The notes beneath the pieces were generated by a model. The model was not told the DNA's origin and did not search any database. It saw only the letters and a program-made list of their open reading frames with translations. 64,000 nt of DNA, from positions 744,001 through 808,000 of the forward strand of contig OY783203.1 of assembly GCA_963678705.1 (NCBI GenBank), written 5' to 3'. Shown piece after piece: positions 1 to 14,400 of the stretch. Origin of the DNA: Panorpa germanica (Eukaryota; Arthropoda; Insecta; Mecoptera; Panorpidae). The position numbers and the translations under genes are program-made. Positions within the stretch are counted from its first letter, which is position 1. Each line of letters opens with the position of its first letter.

Positions 1-3000
1 TCCGTCGGCCACAACACCGTGCGTAAGTATGTCCTGTGTTGTTTACTGTGCGGGGGCCTTGCTGCAATTCTGGGTGTCCTTTTCTTAGGAGTTTATTTTT
101 TACTAAGATCGTACACATCAACAGTTGGATATTTTGAAACGGTTCCTACATTTGTACCTGCGACTTTGGTAATTAACATACTTTTATTAATATCTGAAAT
201 GAAATGAATGCACTAATTGATTAAGATTGATTAAGATTCTACCGCTTTGTTACAGTTAATTTTGACGGGAGTTTGTGTTATGAGTCTGGCCCGGCGAAGA
301 AATCGTTACAGTTATTTAGTAAGTAATTTGGCAGTTACTTGTCTTATAGTCTGACAAATATTTGCAATTTTTAACAAATTCTTATTTTTTAGATAAAAGT
401 AAGCGGGGCGTGTGGCTTGGTTTGTGCACTGACGTGCGCCCTGGTGACCGTGACGACCACAGTCCTGCACATGGGGAGATTGCAGACATTACGAGAGTGT
501 GAATACACCCAGAAGACGAGAACATGCACGTGTTACTCTGTTCTGATTGAATCACACGTCGAAGCTGATGAAGGTATAACTCATTCCCCCCCCCCCTCAC
601 TCTCTACCACCCCTCTTAACATTAATGGACATAATAACACAAATAACATTGTTGCAGGAGTTAGATTCGTGTTTGACTCGACCCCGGACTGTGGCGTTGT
701 TCATGGGGCCCTATATTCATGTCTCAGAGGAGTCTTCGGTCTATCAGTTGCTGGTATTTTAGTCTGTGTTTTCTGTTGTATGCTAGTCTACCAGTTACTG
801 AGGTTCGTGTTTTAATCAAATCAAATTACCAATTAATAACAAAAAACAAAACACCTTGCATCAAAGTTTATAAATATAACATCATAAATCATAAGCTTTC
901 TAAAAATGGTTTACGATATTTCAAAACATAACTCAGGAATTTTATTTTAAATGATTGAATTACCTTAGTTTAATTAATATCTTACTCTTTCACTTGAATT
1001 CTAACAAAACAAATTATGTACAAAAGATATAGATTCTATAAAAATTTTGTCTAGAATTTTAGTTATATTTTTTTTAAAAAAATTTGGTACAGAGTCTATA
1101 AATTACGTCACATACATTTCATGTTTTTTAACTCCCCATTTATTACAGTCATGAACGTAAGAAAATGTATTGGGAACAATTGGAACTTCGATGCCGTTCC
1201 TTATATCAGCAACCTGGAACGGGACAAAATGTTCCAGGAGGTGTAATGGGACCTTCTGTGTCGACAAGAGTACCACCACAACAGTTTTGCAGATGTTGTG
1301 AGCAATGCAGATACCCTACTGGACCCCCAGGACACAACATCGGTGTATACCCCTGGGATGCAATAGAAAATAGGTTTATATCACATTTAAAATATAACAA
1401 TTCAAAATTAATTCACTTCTATCAATTTAATCAAAATTTAATTTCAGATTCTGGACTCCTGGACAAGCTGGTAATTTTTATTCTCCAAATCCCGGTGAAG
1501 AAGGATCTACAGGAGTTCCACGAACTGCAGCAGGACGTGGAAGAGCACCGTCTGGTTGGAGTTGGCCTCGATTACCTTGGTCCAGAGGTGATCAAAGATA
1601 CAGACAAACTCCGAGTAGTCCTGATAGCCAATATGGATTCAGTAACTCTCAAAGTGGAGATTCGGCAACAGGTACAGCCATTGGTGGAGGGCCTGGAGGC
1701 TACAGTGTCATTGGAGGACCACCATATGGACCGTGGGGCCCTCCCCCTCCTTATTCTGATCCGAATAGTCCAGCCAGACGAGGAAGGTATGCCAAATATT
1801 ATTGATAAGGAAATTGGATATGTAAAGAATTATAAATACATAATGTAATACATATATATATAATTACAGATACAGTCACATGCACAATCACCCTCAGTGT
1901 TCATCCGGGGATCCAAATCTTCCACAAACTGCTTCATCCTCTGCTGCAGAATGCACACATAACGCAGCCTCCGATCATAGGAATTCAGAAACATTTTGTC
2001 AGCATCGTCTGCAGAGCAGTGAACCCCAGAGTCAACGAAATAAACGACAGTTTAAATTCATGACTAAAGACAATTACGAAAACGCTCAATACGACTCGAC
2101 AACACTCTCAGATTCCCAAACGAGTGATAGTAATAATGATGCAAATCGAGTAAATACGCTGCCTGTTCGAAAAACCAAAAAACGCATGGACATTTCGAGT
2201 GTGAAAAGTGTTACAGCCGCACAATCAAGTAGTGGTTATCGCACTAATGTCCAGAACTTATTCGGTTCACAAAACTTAAATTCAAAACTAGAACAAGACG
2301 ATTTACCCCGACCTATTCCAGAGCATGACTACAATGAACCAGTGTTAAAAAAATGTACAGATGGAAATAATGCCCAGAGCAGCGGAACTCGCTGTTTGTT
2401 TATTCCGAAATTAGAAGGTGTTGAAAATATAGGATTTCAAAATGTAGAGAACGTAAAACAGTTTGAACCCACAGAATCCGAGGTATATTTTGCAGACGTT
2501 AGCAGTTGTTGTAATATATCCGTAAAGAACGATCACTTTTATGAGGACTGTATACATTCGAATAGGATTGCAGATAAAAATGGAAAACAGGCTAAAGACG
2601 TAATAGAAGACTTAAATAAAGCATTACATAATCGTAATTTAAATAAAATGTCAGATAGCGAAGACTACTTAGCGAAGAGATTTGGAAAAACTGAGCCATC
2701 CGTAAGAAGTAGATTACCATTTCCACAGGCTAACATAGATGATATCAATTTCAATCAAAATCAGCTTCCTTTGCATCATAAAGAGAGTGTAAATATAACT
2801 CCTTTGAGTGAAAATACCGATTTCACAGATCTATCACCTGTGACACCAGTGTTCACAACACACGGGCAATTTCCACAACATGGTTTTTCGTCATCAACTA
2901 GTAATGAATTTATGCAGAAAATATATCCATCAGTACAAGGAAATGAATATCATGTAAATAATGTCAAGTTCAATGAAACTCGAGGAAGAGCAACTCAAGA

Positions 3001-3463
3001 CTACATTAACAACCCCACTACTGTGCTCGGCATGAATCATGGGATGAATGTCAATCAAGAAGCGACATTCCTTGCCCCTGATGCTCAATACGAAGTAATA
3101 AAAGAAAACAATCAACACTACACTAGAGGGCCCGATAATCAAGTCTCCAGTTACGACAATGCCAACATTAGTTTCATGCAGTCTACCCAAACAAACTACA
3201 ATGCATCGTCCACCGCGTCACAAATTAAACAAAAGTCTTCACCACCGAAAAATCTGAACATAACTCCTATCAAACGGTCCAACATTGGCACAAACATATC
3301 GTCAATCATACAAAATTTAGGAGGAAATGATATCGGGTTACTCTACCCTGATAACAGCTCTAAGCAAGACGCGCAAGATGACCTTAGAGACGACAATAGG
3401 AATACTCAAAAATGTTGCTATGGCGACAACAATCTAAACCCTGGATGGCAAAATGTTGACTGA
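1..3463 (+). CDS. ENTREP/FAM189-like tetraspan membrane protein (5' partial)
   Basis: Seven exons join in phase: 1-168, 256-318, 393-573, 658-802, 1149-1373, 1448-1786, 1870-3463 (stop TGA). The reading frame is open at base 1, so the start and probably the first membrane helix are upstream. Seen: hydrophobic helices in exon 1 (YVLCCLLCGGLAAILGVLFL), exons 2-3 (GLVCALTCALVTVTTTVLHM) and exon 4 (GVFGLSVAGILVCVFCCMLV). Between the last two is a cysteine-containing loop (CTCYSV, STPDCG). It is followed by the cytoplasmic start SHERKKMYWEQLELRCRSLY, a Gly/Pro-rich stretch with a PPPPYS WW-binding motif, and a long Ser/Asn-rich disordered tail. The helix order, the Cys loop and the PY motif resemble ENTREP (FAM189) proteins, endosomal adaptors that bind epsin and NEDD4-type ubiquitin ligases. 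The family assignment is by recalled resemblance only; the tetraspan architecture and exon structure are firm. Confidence 0.75.
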
Positions 3464-3897
3464 GACAGTCAAATAACTTAGATATTTCTAATCGTGATCT
3501 GTGAAGTTATTAGAACAATTAGTTTAGCGGCGAGGCTGAACATAGTCACTGTATTATAATCGCTTCAGTACATTCGCACATTAAATTAAGGTATATTTCC
3601 CTGTTAAAAATATTACAGTTCTTTTATATCTTTTATTGTAAGTTGACATAATTTTAAGATAATTAAAATGCGAACTGAATATATTAGGACGTAGTCTTAT
3701 AAGAACGAAAACTTTATTTACCTGAATTTAAGTAATTGCCAAAAAAGTAAAGATTTTCTACAATATATTAATATTGAATTATGAATAATTTTGTGTTCGG
3801 ATGAAGTTGAAAATTTTATATTAACATTTAAAAAAATTGTAATCGTTGTTTATTTAAGTTTTTCTAATATTATTTTATTTTTAAGTGAAAGACTACA

Positions 3898-3903
3898 TTT
3901 ATT
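3898..3903 (-). terminator. Candidate polyadenylation signal, SDHAF3
   Basis: AATAAA on the minus strand, 84 bp beyond the SDHAF3 stop codon. Confidence 0.45.
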
Positions 3904-3943
3904 TCCTATTTAGTAATGTTTAATATGATGTACATAGGTACTA

Positions 3944-3949
3944 AATAAA
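3944..3949 (+). terminator. Candidate polyadenylation signal, gene 1
   Basis: AATAAA 481 bp after the stop codon at 3463, just before the SDHAF3 stop codon on the other strand. Confidence 0.45.
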
Positions 3950-3986
3950 TAACTCGGACAAATTATCTGATATTAATTAAAATAAA

Positions 3987-4720
3987 TTATTTATCCTTCT
4001 GTTCCTTTATACTGTTATTTTTATTTATTTCATCACTATTTCCATGAGCTGCAAGCATTAGTTCATACAGTTGATTCACCTGTTCATCTTTCATGTTTTC
4101 TAGTACTGCAGTATCCAAAGACGTACCTAATTTTACGTTTTTATATTGTGTCCCAATCTGTAATTGCTTTGCTAGGCCAACAGCATATTTCTAAAAAGAA
4201 GGAATACATATAACTTATACAATAATTATATTATTAATGAATCAAATTAAGCATTTAAAGTCAAAGTTCAATTAAAAGTATGAAAAAAGAAGCGTATCTT
4301 TTATAACAGTAAAGAGCAGTATCCAATTTATGCGTAAGAGGTCGCATAAAAGCAAACAAAACAGCTATTATGTATTGATTTAATTTATTATCTAATGCTA
4401 TTTTATTTTTTAATGCCTAAATCCTCATGAGAGCTTAACGGACACTGCTTGAACGTTTAACAATACAATTAAAATATCTTACCGTCCACTCAATCATAAA
4501 TTTGTCAGCCTCTGCTGCAGTACAGTTTCTGTGCCTCTTAAATTCATCCTTTGCATATTCATCACCAAGAGGTCGTAACTCCGTAGGTAAACCTATATTT
4601 AATGAATATAATGTAAGTAGAAATTCAAGAATATATATTATGACTATAAAACTAACCTCTATGTAGTCTTAAAATTGTTTTATATAATATTTTCACTCGT
4701 TGTAAGTGAGTTTGTGTCAT
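3987..4720 (-). CDS. SDHAF3: Succinate dehydrogenase assembly factor 3, mitochondrial
   Basis: Three exons on the minus strand: 4657-4720, 4483-4592, 3987-4190, giving 125 aa, the same length as human SDHAF3 (ACN9). Seen: N-terminal VKILYKTILRLHR, matching the LYR-type first helix of the family; then LPTELRPLGDEYAKDEFKRH, the family's diagnostic core; then AEADKFMIEW and MKDEQVNQLYELM. SDHAF3 is a small LYR-family protein of the mitochondrial matrix that helps mature the iron-sulfur subunit SdhB of respiratory complex II. The exons are too short for a simple ORF scan and were found by reading the minus strand; all junctions are GT/AG and phases agree (1, 0). The start is the only upstream in-frame ATG (MTQTHLQ). 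Acidic/Lys-rich tail after DEINKNNS. Confidence 0.93.
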
Positions 4721-5028
4721 TATATTAAAGTTACGTAGGAAAACTCTTACTGCTGTTTATTACCAATGCAAACTTTAGTTTGGCAGGTCATTGTTTCGAG
4801 GTTAAATCAGATATAATCAAGCTATTGTTATAGTCATTTAGAAAGTCAATTTCATAACAACTAGTAGGACCAGTATGAATCAAATATATTATTAAGTTTT
4901 GGAACAAATAATTAAATTAAAACTTTTATTATTTAAATATCTATTTGTTTACTTCAGTTTACTTAGTATTCGTACCAGAGACGATGGTCTACATATATTG
5001 CCGCGGTTTGCTGTGATGATTTAAATCT

Positions 5029-5103
5029 GGTGTGTCTCAGTGTACGTCCACCCTAATAACAATAAAATAATTCATTATTAGGGTGGTCGCACACTAAGCC
5101 ACC
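5029..5103. repeat. Long imperfect hairpin, arms about 29 bp
   Basis: The left arm, including GTCCACCCTAATAA, pairs with the right arm TTATTAGGGTGGTCGCACAC, with a loop of about 16 bp. A few mismatches. It looks like a short foldback or MITE. No coding role. Confidence 0.7.
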
Positions 5104-5357
5104 CCAGTAATATTACCATTGTATACGTACCCTCGATTGTACGAAATCCTATATTTCCGCTGTTACAGTTACAGGTATTTATTATTGTCCATTGTCATAA
5201 CAAAAGTACCATAAAAAATGTAACATAAAATAACAAAATGATCTATTGAGTCTGTGGTCAAAACACTTGTGAAATTAAACGTATGTGTATTGATTAAAAA
5301 ATAGATTGAAATAAAATAAATAACAATAGATAATTTTGTGCCATTCTTACAAAAGCT

Positions 5358-5363
5358 TTTATT
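5358..5363 (-). terminator. Candidate polyadenylation signal, Ecm29
   Basis: Minus-strand AATAAA 78 bp beyond the Ecm29 stop codon. Confidence 0.45.
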
Positions 5364-5440
5364 AAAGTTTTACCAAATCGTATTCAATACTTCATTTAAA
5401 ATTTACTTTTTCTGTTACATAAATAATTTTTTTGGAACAT

Positions 5441-8400
5441 TTAATCATTAAAAATTAACGTTTCCAAAATATCAGAAATTCTGGACTGGATCTCGGTAGC
5501 TTTATCCTCTTTAATTAAGTTTACGGCATCCAAAATACGTGGTTTGAACAATTGAAGTTCGGCCTCAAACCCATCAGCTGAAACAAAATTATAAAACTGT
5601 TCATTTAAAAGTACTTATGCAAATACCACAACAAAAACGTTTTCTCTTACCAGTTAATTTACGTATTAAAGTCTGCAAGAAATTACATGCTTCTCTCTTT
5701 AGTTTAGTATAAAATGGGGTGTGTGGTATTTCTGTAAAAAAAAGTTTAAAAATAAATTTGTGTAAGTAGTTACCACATTCATCCATAGAAATAGAAACTT
5801 ACCACCAACATATATGGTAATATCAATCAACTTTTGAACAATATCATTTAGCTCATCAAAAGAAATCACCCTCTCGTTATTTGCAGAATCCACAAGAATT
5901 AACTTTTCAAAGCACATAGAAACACTTTTTAGTATGTTAATTTGAGTATTTCTCGGATTTTCCTTCATGACATCTGCACAATGGACGAACAACACGCTCC
6001 GCAATTTAACTAAAAGATGTTATTTTCATAAATACAAGAAAAACAAGAATCTGTTTTTATTATCATTATTATACTGACATTGTGTCTTTTTATTCTCTGG
6101 CCAAGCTTTTCCAATAGTCTCAAAAGATATATCCTTTAACGCAGAGAAATCTGCCCGACTTTTATTTCTATCTTCTACGGTATCTTCATTCTTTTCCATA
6201 TCAACTATTTTCTAGAAGAAAATGTTAATTTAAAAATAATTTAACTATTGTATATGATTATTAAGATAGGTGTATGATTGATTACCATATTCATAAATGG
6301 TTTCATAATTAAATATAGTTCCTCAAATCTATCAACTTTTAATGATTCTAGAACATCTCCTGTAGTAGAAATAGCGATTTTTTGATAAATAGGTTCAGTT
6401 TTCTTGCTTTCTCGCATAAGAGCATCTACGATAACAGTTTCATCCAATTTGGATCCGTTGTTTTTCCTTTTAAATTAAACATCATTACTGACAATTTGTT
6501 ACTATTCATAATTTCATTAAAAATACTTACGCGCATAAACTAGCAAGTGCAGTCAATAAACGATCCTTTCCTTCCCATGTTCGACCTTTTAAACCGGAAA
6601 TAATTGCAGTTACAAGATTCTGTCGATGATTAGGTTCTAAAGTCGTCCCAAGTCTAGTAGCCAAAGTATTAATACCATTTGCAGCCTGCATTAACATTAT
6701 TAATTATTTATGCATAATGTTTTAAATTATGTATGTAAAAGTTTTAGTCAGGAAAGTACATTCTACTATATTTTCTAATGAACAGAAGATATAATACGAG
6801 TATAATAATAAAACATTTAGTTAACCTGTGCTTTAACACTCCAATGCGGGCTTTCCAGATTAGTTCGAAGTAATGCTATAATGGCTTCAGCATTTCTTCT
6901 TATTTCAGCATCACCGGAACATATATCTTCCCAAGTATTTTTCCACATATCAATTGTTGTTAAATATTCTAACAAGAAAATCATTTGTATATTAAATATA
7001 AGGTCAATGTTAAATTAATTCTTTTAATTAAAAACTTAATTTTTATCAGAAAACTGATAATATTTTTATTTCTTTATAAAGTACAAATGTTACGATTAAA
7101 TACTTGTAGTTTAACAATATTTTTAATTTACAATGAATTAAAAATATTATCTCTTTTCTAATGTGATTAACTGAACTGAACTGAAATTAATTAAGTTCTG
7201 CGTTCTTATTACGACTCTCTATACAAATATTTATTTTTTAATAAATAAAATATTCTACACGGCAAAAAATAATTATTCTTACCTTCATCTGTTCCACCAT
7301 GCATAGCGAAAAAAACTAAAGGTATTACTTTTTCGGAATTGTCCCTTAGTTTTTCATTTTCAGATTTGTTAATTGCAAGTAAAGCTCGGGCTATTCCTGA
7401 TTTCGTATTATTTTTATCAGTAGTAAAATACAGATTAAATAGTTTTTCAAAACATTTCTTAACTGTGGATTCCTATAAAAGTAAAAAGTAATCTTTAGAG
7501 TTACTAAATACACTAAATAATATGTTACTATTAAGATTATAGTTTAAAAAATCGTAAATAAAATGAAACAAACCTTGGCCACTCCAATCATGTTTCCTAT
7601 GCAGTCAGCATAACATTTACGAGTTGCAGCATTTCTGTCTGAGAGACCTTGTATCAGTAGGTCAATAAATCGTGCTATATCTTTTGGATTTTCTTTAAAG
7701 TCAACCTTTTTTACTGTGGCTAGTAAAGTTAGGTAATGTGTGCAGGCAACCCGACTGCCTAAAGTCACAGAGCTTTTCATTAGATCGTACACGTGTGGAT
7801 TAGTTAGTCGGATAGTTTCATTATCCATATATTCAATGCACTACAACACAATACTAGAATTATACCTTAGTAATAATATTAAATACATAGTGCTTATAAT
7901 AATATAAATACTTTGGCCATAGTTTTTGTAGCACTATGATGCTTTGCTGCTGTTGCCCGAGCATAGTCCAATGCTTCTTGTGTTTCCTGCTGAGCACCGT
8001 AGTAAGTGCTAAGGTAATTAAGCTGTGACGATTCTAACTCGCCGGTAGCAGTAAGTAATGCCGGAATTAGTGTTGGCATGTGAGGCTTTAAATGAGGTCC
8101 AGCTACTTGAATCAGTTCAGATGTTGTAGTCAGGCTATATTGACAATTTAATTAGAACGTGTCATTTTTTTTCTATATATTTCAATTGTTATTGATTATA
8201 TACTTAATATGGGTGAATTTATAACAAGCTCAAATTATTTACCATATTTGTCGAATAGAAAGCACATTATGTGTTATGCCACCTAATACAATTGGTAAAA
8301 TACTTGCAGCCAGACCTTCTAACTTATTAGATCGTTCAGCGTTACATGTAGTTACACAAATCTAAAAAAACATTTGCTGAAAATTAAAAAAGATATTCAC

Positions 8401-11400
8401 ATAATATAACAGAAAACTGGAAAGAAAATTTACCCTGCTTAAGGACTTCACAGTTTTCTCGGCAGTTTGTCTTGTAGCTTCATGATAGTCATCCATAACA
8501 CGAAACAGACCATGCCACATAAGAGCAACCTTCAGATAAATAAATTAATATTAAAATTGGTTTTAATTAGTTACAATTTATCATATATAAAATTTTATAT
8601 CTTAAATACTCGATATGTACGGACCTGATCAGGTTCTGCCAAAGGATGTGTACGCAATAAATCTTCCAATGCCAGACAACAGGACATCCTAACTCTCCAT
8701 TGATGATGGTTTATGTGTTTTAGAATATCATCCATTATTGGGTTGTAAAATTTGGCTACCTAGGAATATATTCAAATGTATTAAGTTTTCATTTGTTAAC
8801 TTCATTTAGTATTATTAAGATTCGCATATTTTTAAAGTACATATAAAAAAGAGTAGCGTCTAGATGTTCAGATAATAAATAACGAATATCATATTATTTA
8901 CTCGAAAACCATGAAAGTTATTACTTTATCCAAAAAGGCCAATGTCTTGCTAACTATAATAAGTATCTCCTATAAGTAAGTATATTTACGGTTGTTTGTT
9001 GGTCCTGTACAAGGGCAAACCAAATAGCAGTCATCGAGTTTTGAATTTTAACATTGGGATCGAATTTATAGCGAAAAAGTCTCGGAATTATTAGCGGTAG
9101 GTAGGCCTGAATTTGTTCTTTTGCTAAAACAGCTATAGATTGGATCCCAAAGGCTGCTCCTAACTTGGAATTCCAGTTAGCATTATGGTTAGCAAGTTGC
9201 ATAAATTTATAGATTAAGTCTGGTTGATTAAGATCCGAAGCCAGAGAACACAACTCCTTATAAGTTGTTAAACTTCCACTAAAATGAAAAAAGATAAAAT
9301 TGTAATTTTTCAATCATTAATACAAGATTGCAATTCAAAAGTATTGAATAGTTGAATTAAACTACCCAGTAGGATCTTTCCCAATGCTGTTATTTTCATA
9401 GACTGCTGTATTTTCTGTTATTTGTTGAACAGAACGTTTTCCACTTGTTAACTGCTCTAATAAACCATTTGCGAGTTGCGTTTGTAGTTCAGGATTGGAA
9501 TTCATAAAAACAATGCCTAGACCACGAGAAGCAGTATCCTGGATAATATCTATAAGAGAAGAAAATTTATCAAAAAACGTATGATAAACAATAAGTTATT
9601 CATTTCAAAATAAATGAAATACCACTGTCATCTGACAATAAATCCGTAAAAGCTTCTTGAATAAGTTGCATACGATTTTGAATTGCTGGATGATTCGGGG
9701 ATTGTTTACACAAAGCCAACAACCATATACAGCAAGCCTAAGTATATTAGTAATATAAATAAATATATATATACTATATATTATATATATACCATTTATT
9801 TACCTGTCGTAAATTAGGATGAGGTAAACAAATGTTAGATAATAATTCCAAAACAAGGTAATTAAATAATTCTTCCTGTTCAGCTTGATCGGTGGAATTA
9901 AATGTAGGTTTGTAATCCAATTCTGTTACTGACCAAGGATCTCTACCTTCCGGTGAAGTTACAGACTGAACACAATTGACAAGACTTTGTCCAATGGCAA
10001 TATGGATGTCAACATCTTTAGTCTAAAAAAAACATTTCTGTTTATTTTATTTGTTAGAAAGAACATGATGAACGGAATAGAGTAATACCTGTTTTTTATA
10101 CTCTAAAAAGTTATCGATAATTTTTTTTCTCCAAGGAAATATTTCTCCTACACTGATGTAGCCTAAACAGCGAATAGCTCTTTGACGACCTAGTAATAAA
10201 CATACAAAAATTAAGGTATCTTATAAGATTAAAATATTTTTATCAAATTAGAAATATCACCTTTATTGTTTATCTGTGGATTTTTCATTAAATCGAATAG
10301 GCGTTTAACCAAAGCATATTTCGTATTTATAATTTCATCCAAATCTTCTTCGCTACCTACATCTAAAGGAAACTGTTTTGCCCGTCCTAATAGACTTAGT
10401 CCATAACACGCACCATTGAGTAATAACTGATTATCAGAATGTAAAAAAGCGATTAAAGTTGTTACTGCCTCTTTATAATAATCACTTGTTACAATATCAT
10501 CACTCTTTTGACATTTAAAAAGTTTACTGTTTAATGCATATGAAAATGCCATTGTATAACCATTTTGCAGTTCCAAGGTATGTGGTCTTTTTGAGTCAGC
10601 AATAAGTTGTCTTACAGAACTATTAAACTTGATATCATCAATACCCCATGCTGTAAGAATGCCTAAAAGGGTTGCAGCTGTTTCTCTTACATCTTCAGAT
10701 GGTTCTTTCAATAATAATTGTAAAGGTTCTACTAAATTCATATTTTCCTTGCACAGTATATCAGGTACACATCCAATTATATCCAATAAACAAGACAGTG
10801 GCGTAAATCCTAAAAACATCATCTTATCATTATTTTATTATATAAAAACTATGATTAATACAAATAATGTATATGGGTATACATTTAACTCAAAATAACC
10901 GCAAAGTACAAAATGTGTATACCTTAAATACTTAAAGAACTTTTTATTTAAATAACATTTTTTATGTTAAACATATTTTATTTAATGTTAAGCAAACCCT
11001 TAGTACATATGAGTGTTCAGCAGATAAATACCTTTAGTGACAGTAAACAATTCTTTTGATAAAGCCACGAAATTTGTAATTGCTTCCACATTTCCTTGAG
11101 TGTACTGTCTTCGAATAAATTTCGCAACGTCTGGTGCTTTATCAAGTGAACGAGGTCCTGTCACCCCAGCACTACACAACAAACATAGTCGCAGATAGTC
11201 CAGAATCTTTAATAAAAATAAGTAAGATTCGAATATACTACACTATGAAAGAATAAAATCCTATCATAAACAATATTTAAATTATATAACCTCGTCATAT
11301 ACTGTAACTGCAAAAGGTAGTGGTTTGCTTTTGTAATATACTTTTGTTGAATTACTTTCAAGTCGTTTTCTAGATTCCGTAAATATAAAAATAGACAATT

Positions 11401-14400
11401 CAGTGAAACTTGGCATTAATTTAATAGAAGTTGTTTGCGTTTCTTGAGACGTTTCCATGTGTAAATCAATACTTTTTAAAGAACTGTAATCAATTTGTTC
11501 CTTTCGATGTGTACCGTATAAATCAGTCATGATTTTTTCTGATAATTCACTATAATCAATACATAAAATTTGTATAACGAAAACATTATTAATAAAAAAT
11601 ATTTAATAATAATAAATAATACATATTTATAAATACCTATTTGCAAATCCCAGTAATAATAAATATCGTGCCTTTACACAATGTTCATAGAAACATGTTG
11701 TTAAATAAACGGATGAAACATAAGCAGCAATGTAAGATTCAGATTCTATATGTTTCTTTAATAAAGCTAAGAATAAAGGATTAGATTTGTTATCTGGACT
11801 GCTGGATGAACTTGTTCGACTCACATTAGAAGATCTAAATTGTGGTACTTTAGCAAGTGCCACTAATACATCTTTCATAGATGACTGAATTTCAGGACAT
11901 TCCTAAATAGAATTAATTATTTATGAGTGTATAACAATTAATATGCATATAAATAAATATAATTGTGATAATAAAAAATACATATAAATCAGCGCTGTCC
12001 AACTTCTCGAGTTGTAAACGGTACATACTTATATCCCGACTCAACTTTATGACTAAATTAGTAAAACTAAAAATAAAAATTTATATAATCACCGTGGAAA
12101 CCTTTTTGCAAAATCTCAAATTCAATTCTATTACATTTAATTAAATTTTCAATTCTATCTTACGACCAACATACAACGATGTCGGCCACGATTCTGTTGT
12201 TGGACAGGACTAATATAAATAATTTATATACGTAACAATACAGCAATAAACACCCATACATAATAACATTGAGAAATTTATAAATACCTCCGGCAGTTTA
12301 TCTAACATTGTCATGACAATTTGCATCACATTTTGAAATGAATTTGGATAATGACTTGCTAAGCACCACAAAACCTTATAAGCAGCAACGCGTATTTCGA
12401 CAGTATCTTCTGGTCCTGTTTTACGATATATTCCATTCAAGAGCACAGTTATGACTGATTTAAATAATTCTCGATTTCCACTAAAATGTAAATTAAAAGT
12501 ATGAATGCACAGCTATTTTTTATTGGATATCATCGAGATTTATTACCTACCTGGTGATCATTAACTCCGCGAATTCTAAAGATAATTTCTTGCATTTTTG
12601 ATTGGTATTAACGCTAAACAGTCCTTCAAACACAACCTGCATACAAGAAACGCATATAAACAAATGCAGTAAGAGAAAGCCTCTCGTGTGGTAGAGTTTA
12701 ATTTTAAATACATTTAAACTTACGCGAATTCCAAGTGTAATGTTTATTGCTTCGCCTCTAACTTTGAGTAAAAATTGCAATACTTTTTGCTTCACTCTTG
12801 GATCTGCAGGTGATCTGATTCTATCTAAAATCTTTTGATCAAGACTACCGCAAAACAGCATATACAATGGAGTACACATTGATGAATTAGTCCAATCTAC
12901 TTCTCTGAAATGTATATAAGCTTATAAATATATATATATTATAATTTTAATTATTTTATTATAATTCAAATTTATACTTGAATATTTATGCAATACGTAT
13001 ATATGAGACACATAGAATACATACAATGAAATTTTTCCTAATTCAGTAACTGCAGAATTGACTACATTGAATCGGGTGTCTGCCGATGCTACAACCAAAG
13101 GTGCCAGTGCATCATTTGGAGTTAGGCTACCACAAGATAAAAATTTCACAATATCCACTTTCAACTGTAATAATATTTTTTTTTATAAATAAATACTTAA
13201 ATTAATGTTTTAAAATACTTCATATTTTATTTTGGCGTATTTAGTATTAAATTAAGTAATGTCTGTCTACCTGTTGTAATTCTTCTGGTTTCAATGGTTC
13301 GGTAGTCAATCGAGTAACAGAATATATACTAATCGCCGGTGGAGGACTCACTGTTGTTACCGTTTGGCTTAAACTAGCAATACAGAAATTTACTATGCAA
13401 AATTGCAGCAAAGTAGTTTACGTAAGAATATAATAATTTCAGTAAAATGTGCTTACCCATACGGTAGTAAAAGAACGTCTGTCAAATACGTTAGTATATA
13501 TCGTTTGGTAGGTAAATCTTCTAAATCAAGGGGATATTTCTTCCCCATTTTGTTAGCTTCAGCAAATCGTCCAATAATTGGTAATATAAGAAACATTAAC
13601 CTGAAATTAAGAGTAATACAAATCAAAAGACAGTTTTAAAAGAATCTTAGTAAGACTATTATGAGAAACATACTTGTCTTTATGGGTCTCTGGCTTATTC
13701 TTTAAACAATTAATAACACTGGGAAAAAGTTCAATTTGTTTTTCAACAGGAAGTCTTGGAAATCCAATTTTTAGGTATATAATGATGAAATTCTGTAAAC
13801 GAAGCTCCTTCTTAATAAACATATCGTAAAATATTATAAACTTAAAAAAATTATATAAAAACCTACAATACTAAAAGAACTAGCTGCAGGATCTTGATAT
13901 TGTAATAACAATGCTTCTATAGGAAGTTGCACTGCTGCTCGTAGCTTCAATCTTCTATTTAAATGAGTTAACATTTCAATCACCTAAAATGAACAATATG
14001 AGAAAAAGCTAAACAAAAATTTAAGTTTATGGTAAATAAATAAGATAGATTATATTAGTTAAAATAATTATTAAGTGCCAATACTACTGTATGTATTGAA
14101 CACATATGGAAATTAATTAAAGTACTATACTAATCATTATACCCACTAAGCATTCCGATTATGTATATCACGCAAATTTGCGATCTATTTACTCTTTGCA
14201 TTTATTGAGAATTAATAGTTCAAAATTGTATTGATATTAAATATAGCTGTTCTACATAATTATCTATAAATAAGGCAGGTTTTGTAAAATATTACGATAT
14301 TTACCAATGGTCGAACATTTTCTTGTTGAGAATCCATCTTTTGTATTATAGATGGCAAATATTTAAAGGAAAAACTCTGAAGATCTTCGTCAGTCTCGGT

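Larger units (their letters stand above)
3464..3986. other. Convergent 3' UTRs between gene 1 and SDHAF3
   Basis: No coding sequence seen. AATAAA on the plus strand at 3944-3949 fits the 3' end of the upstream plus-strand gene. TTTATT at 3898-3903 is AATAAA on the minus strand and fits SDHAF3. The two signals cross, so the two mRNAs probably overlap at their 3' ends. Confidence 0.6.
4721..5440. other. Intergenic spacer, SDHAF3 5' side and Ecm29 3' UTR
   Basis: No coding sequence seen. It holds the SDHAF3 promoter side, a long hairpin (5029-5103) and, at 5358-5363, a minus-strand AATAAA suited to Ecm29. Confidence 0.5.

Noticed and set aside
11990..12070. Open minus-strand stretch reading [20 protein letters not shown] between Ecm29 exons 10 and 11
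   Set aside because: Its phase cannot be joined to exon 10, while joining exon 10 directly to exon 11 gives the family-conserved sequence. Treated as intron.
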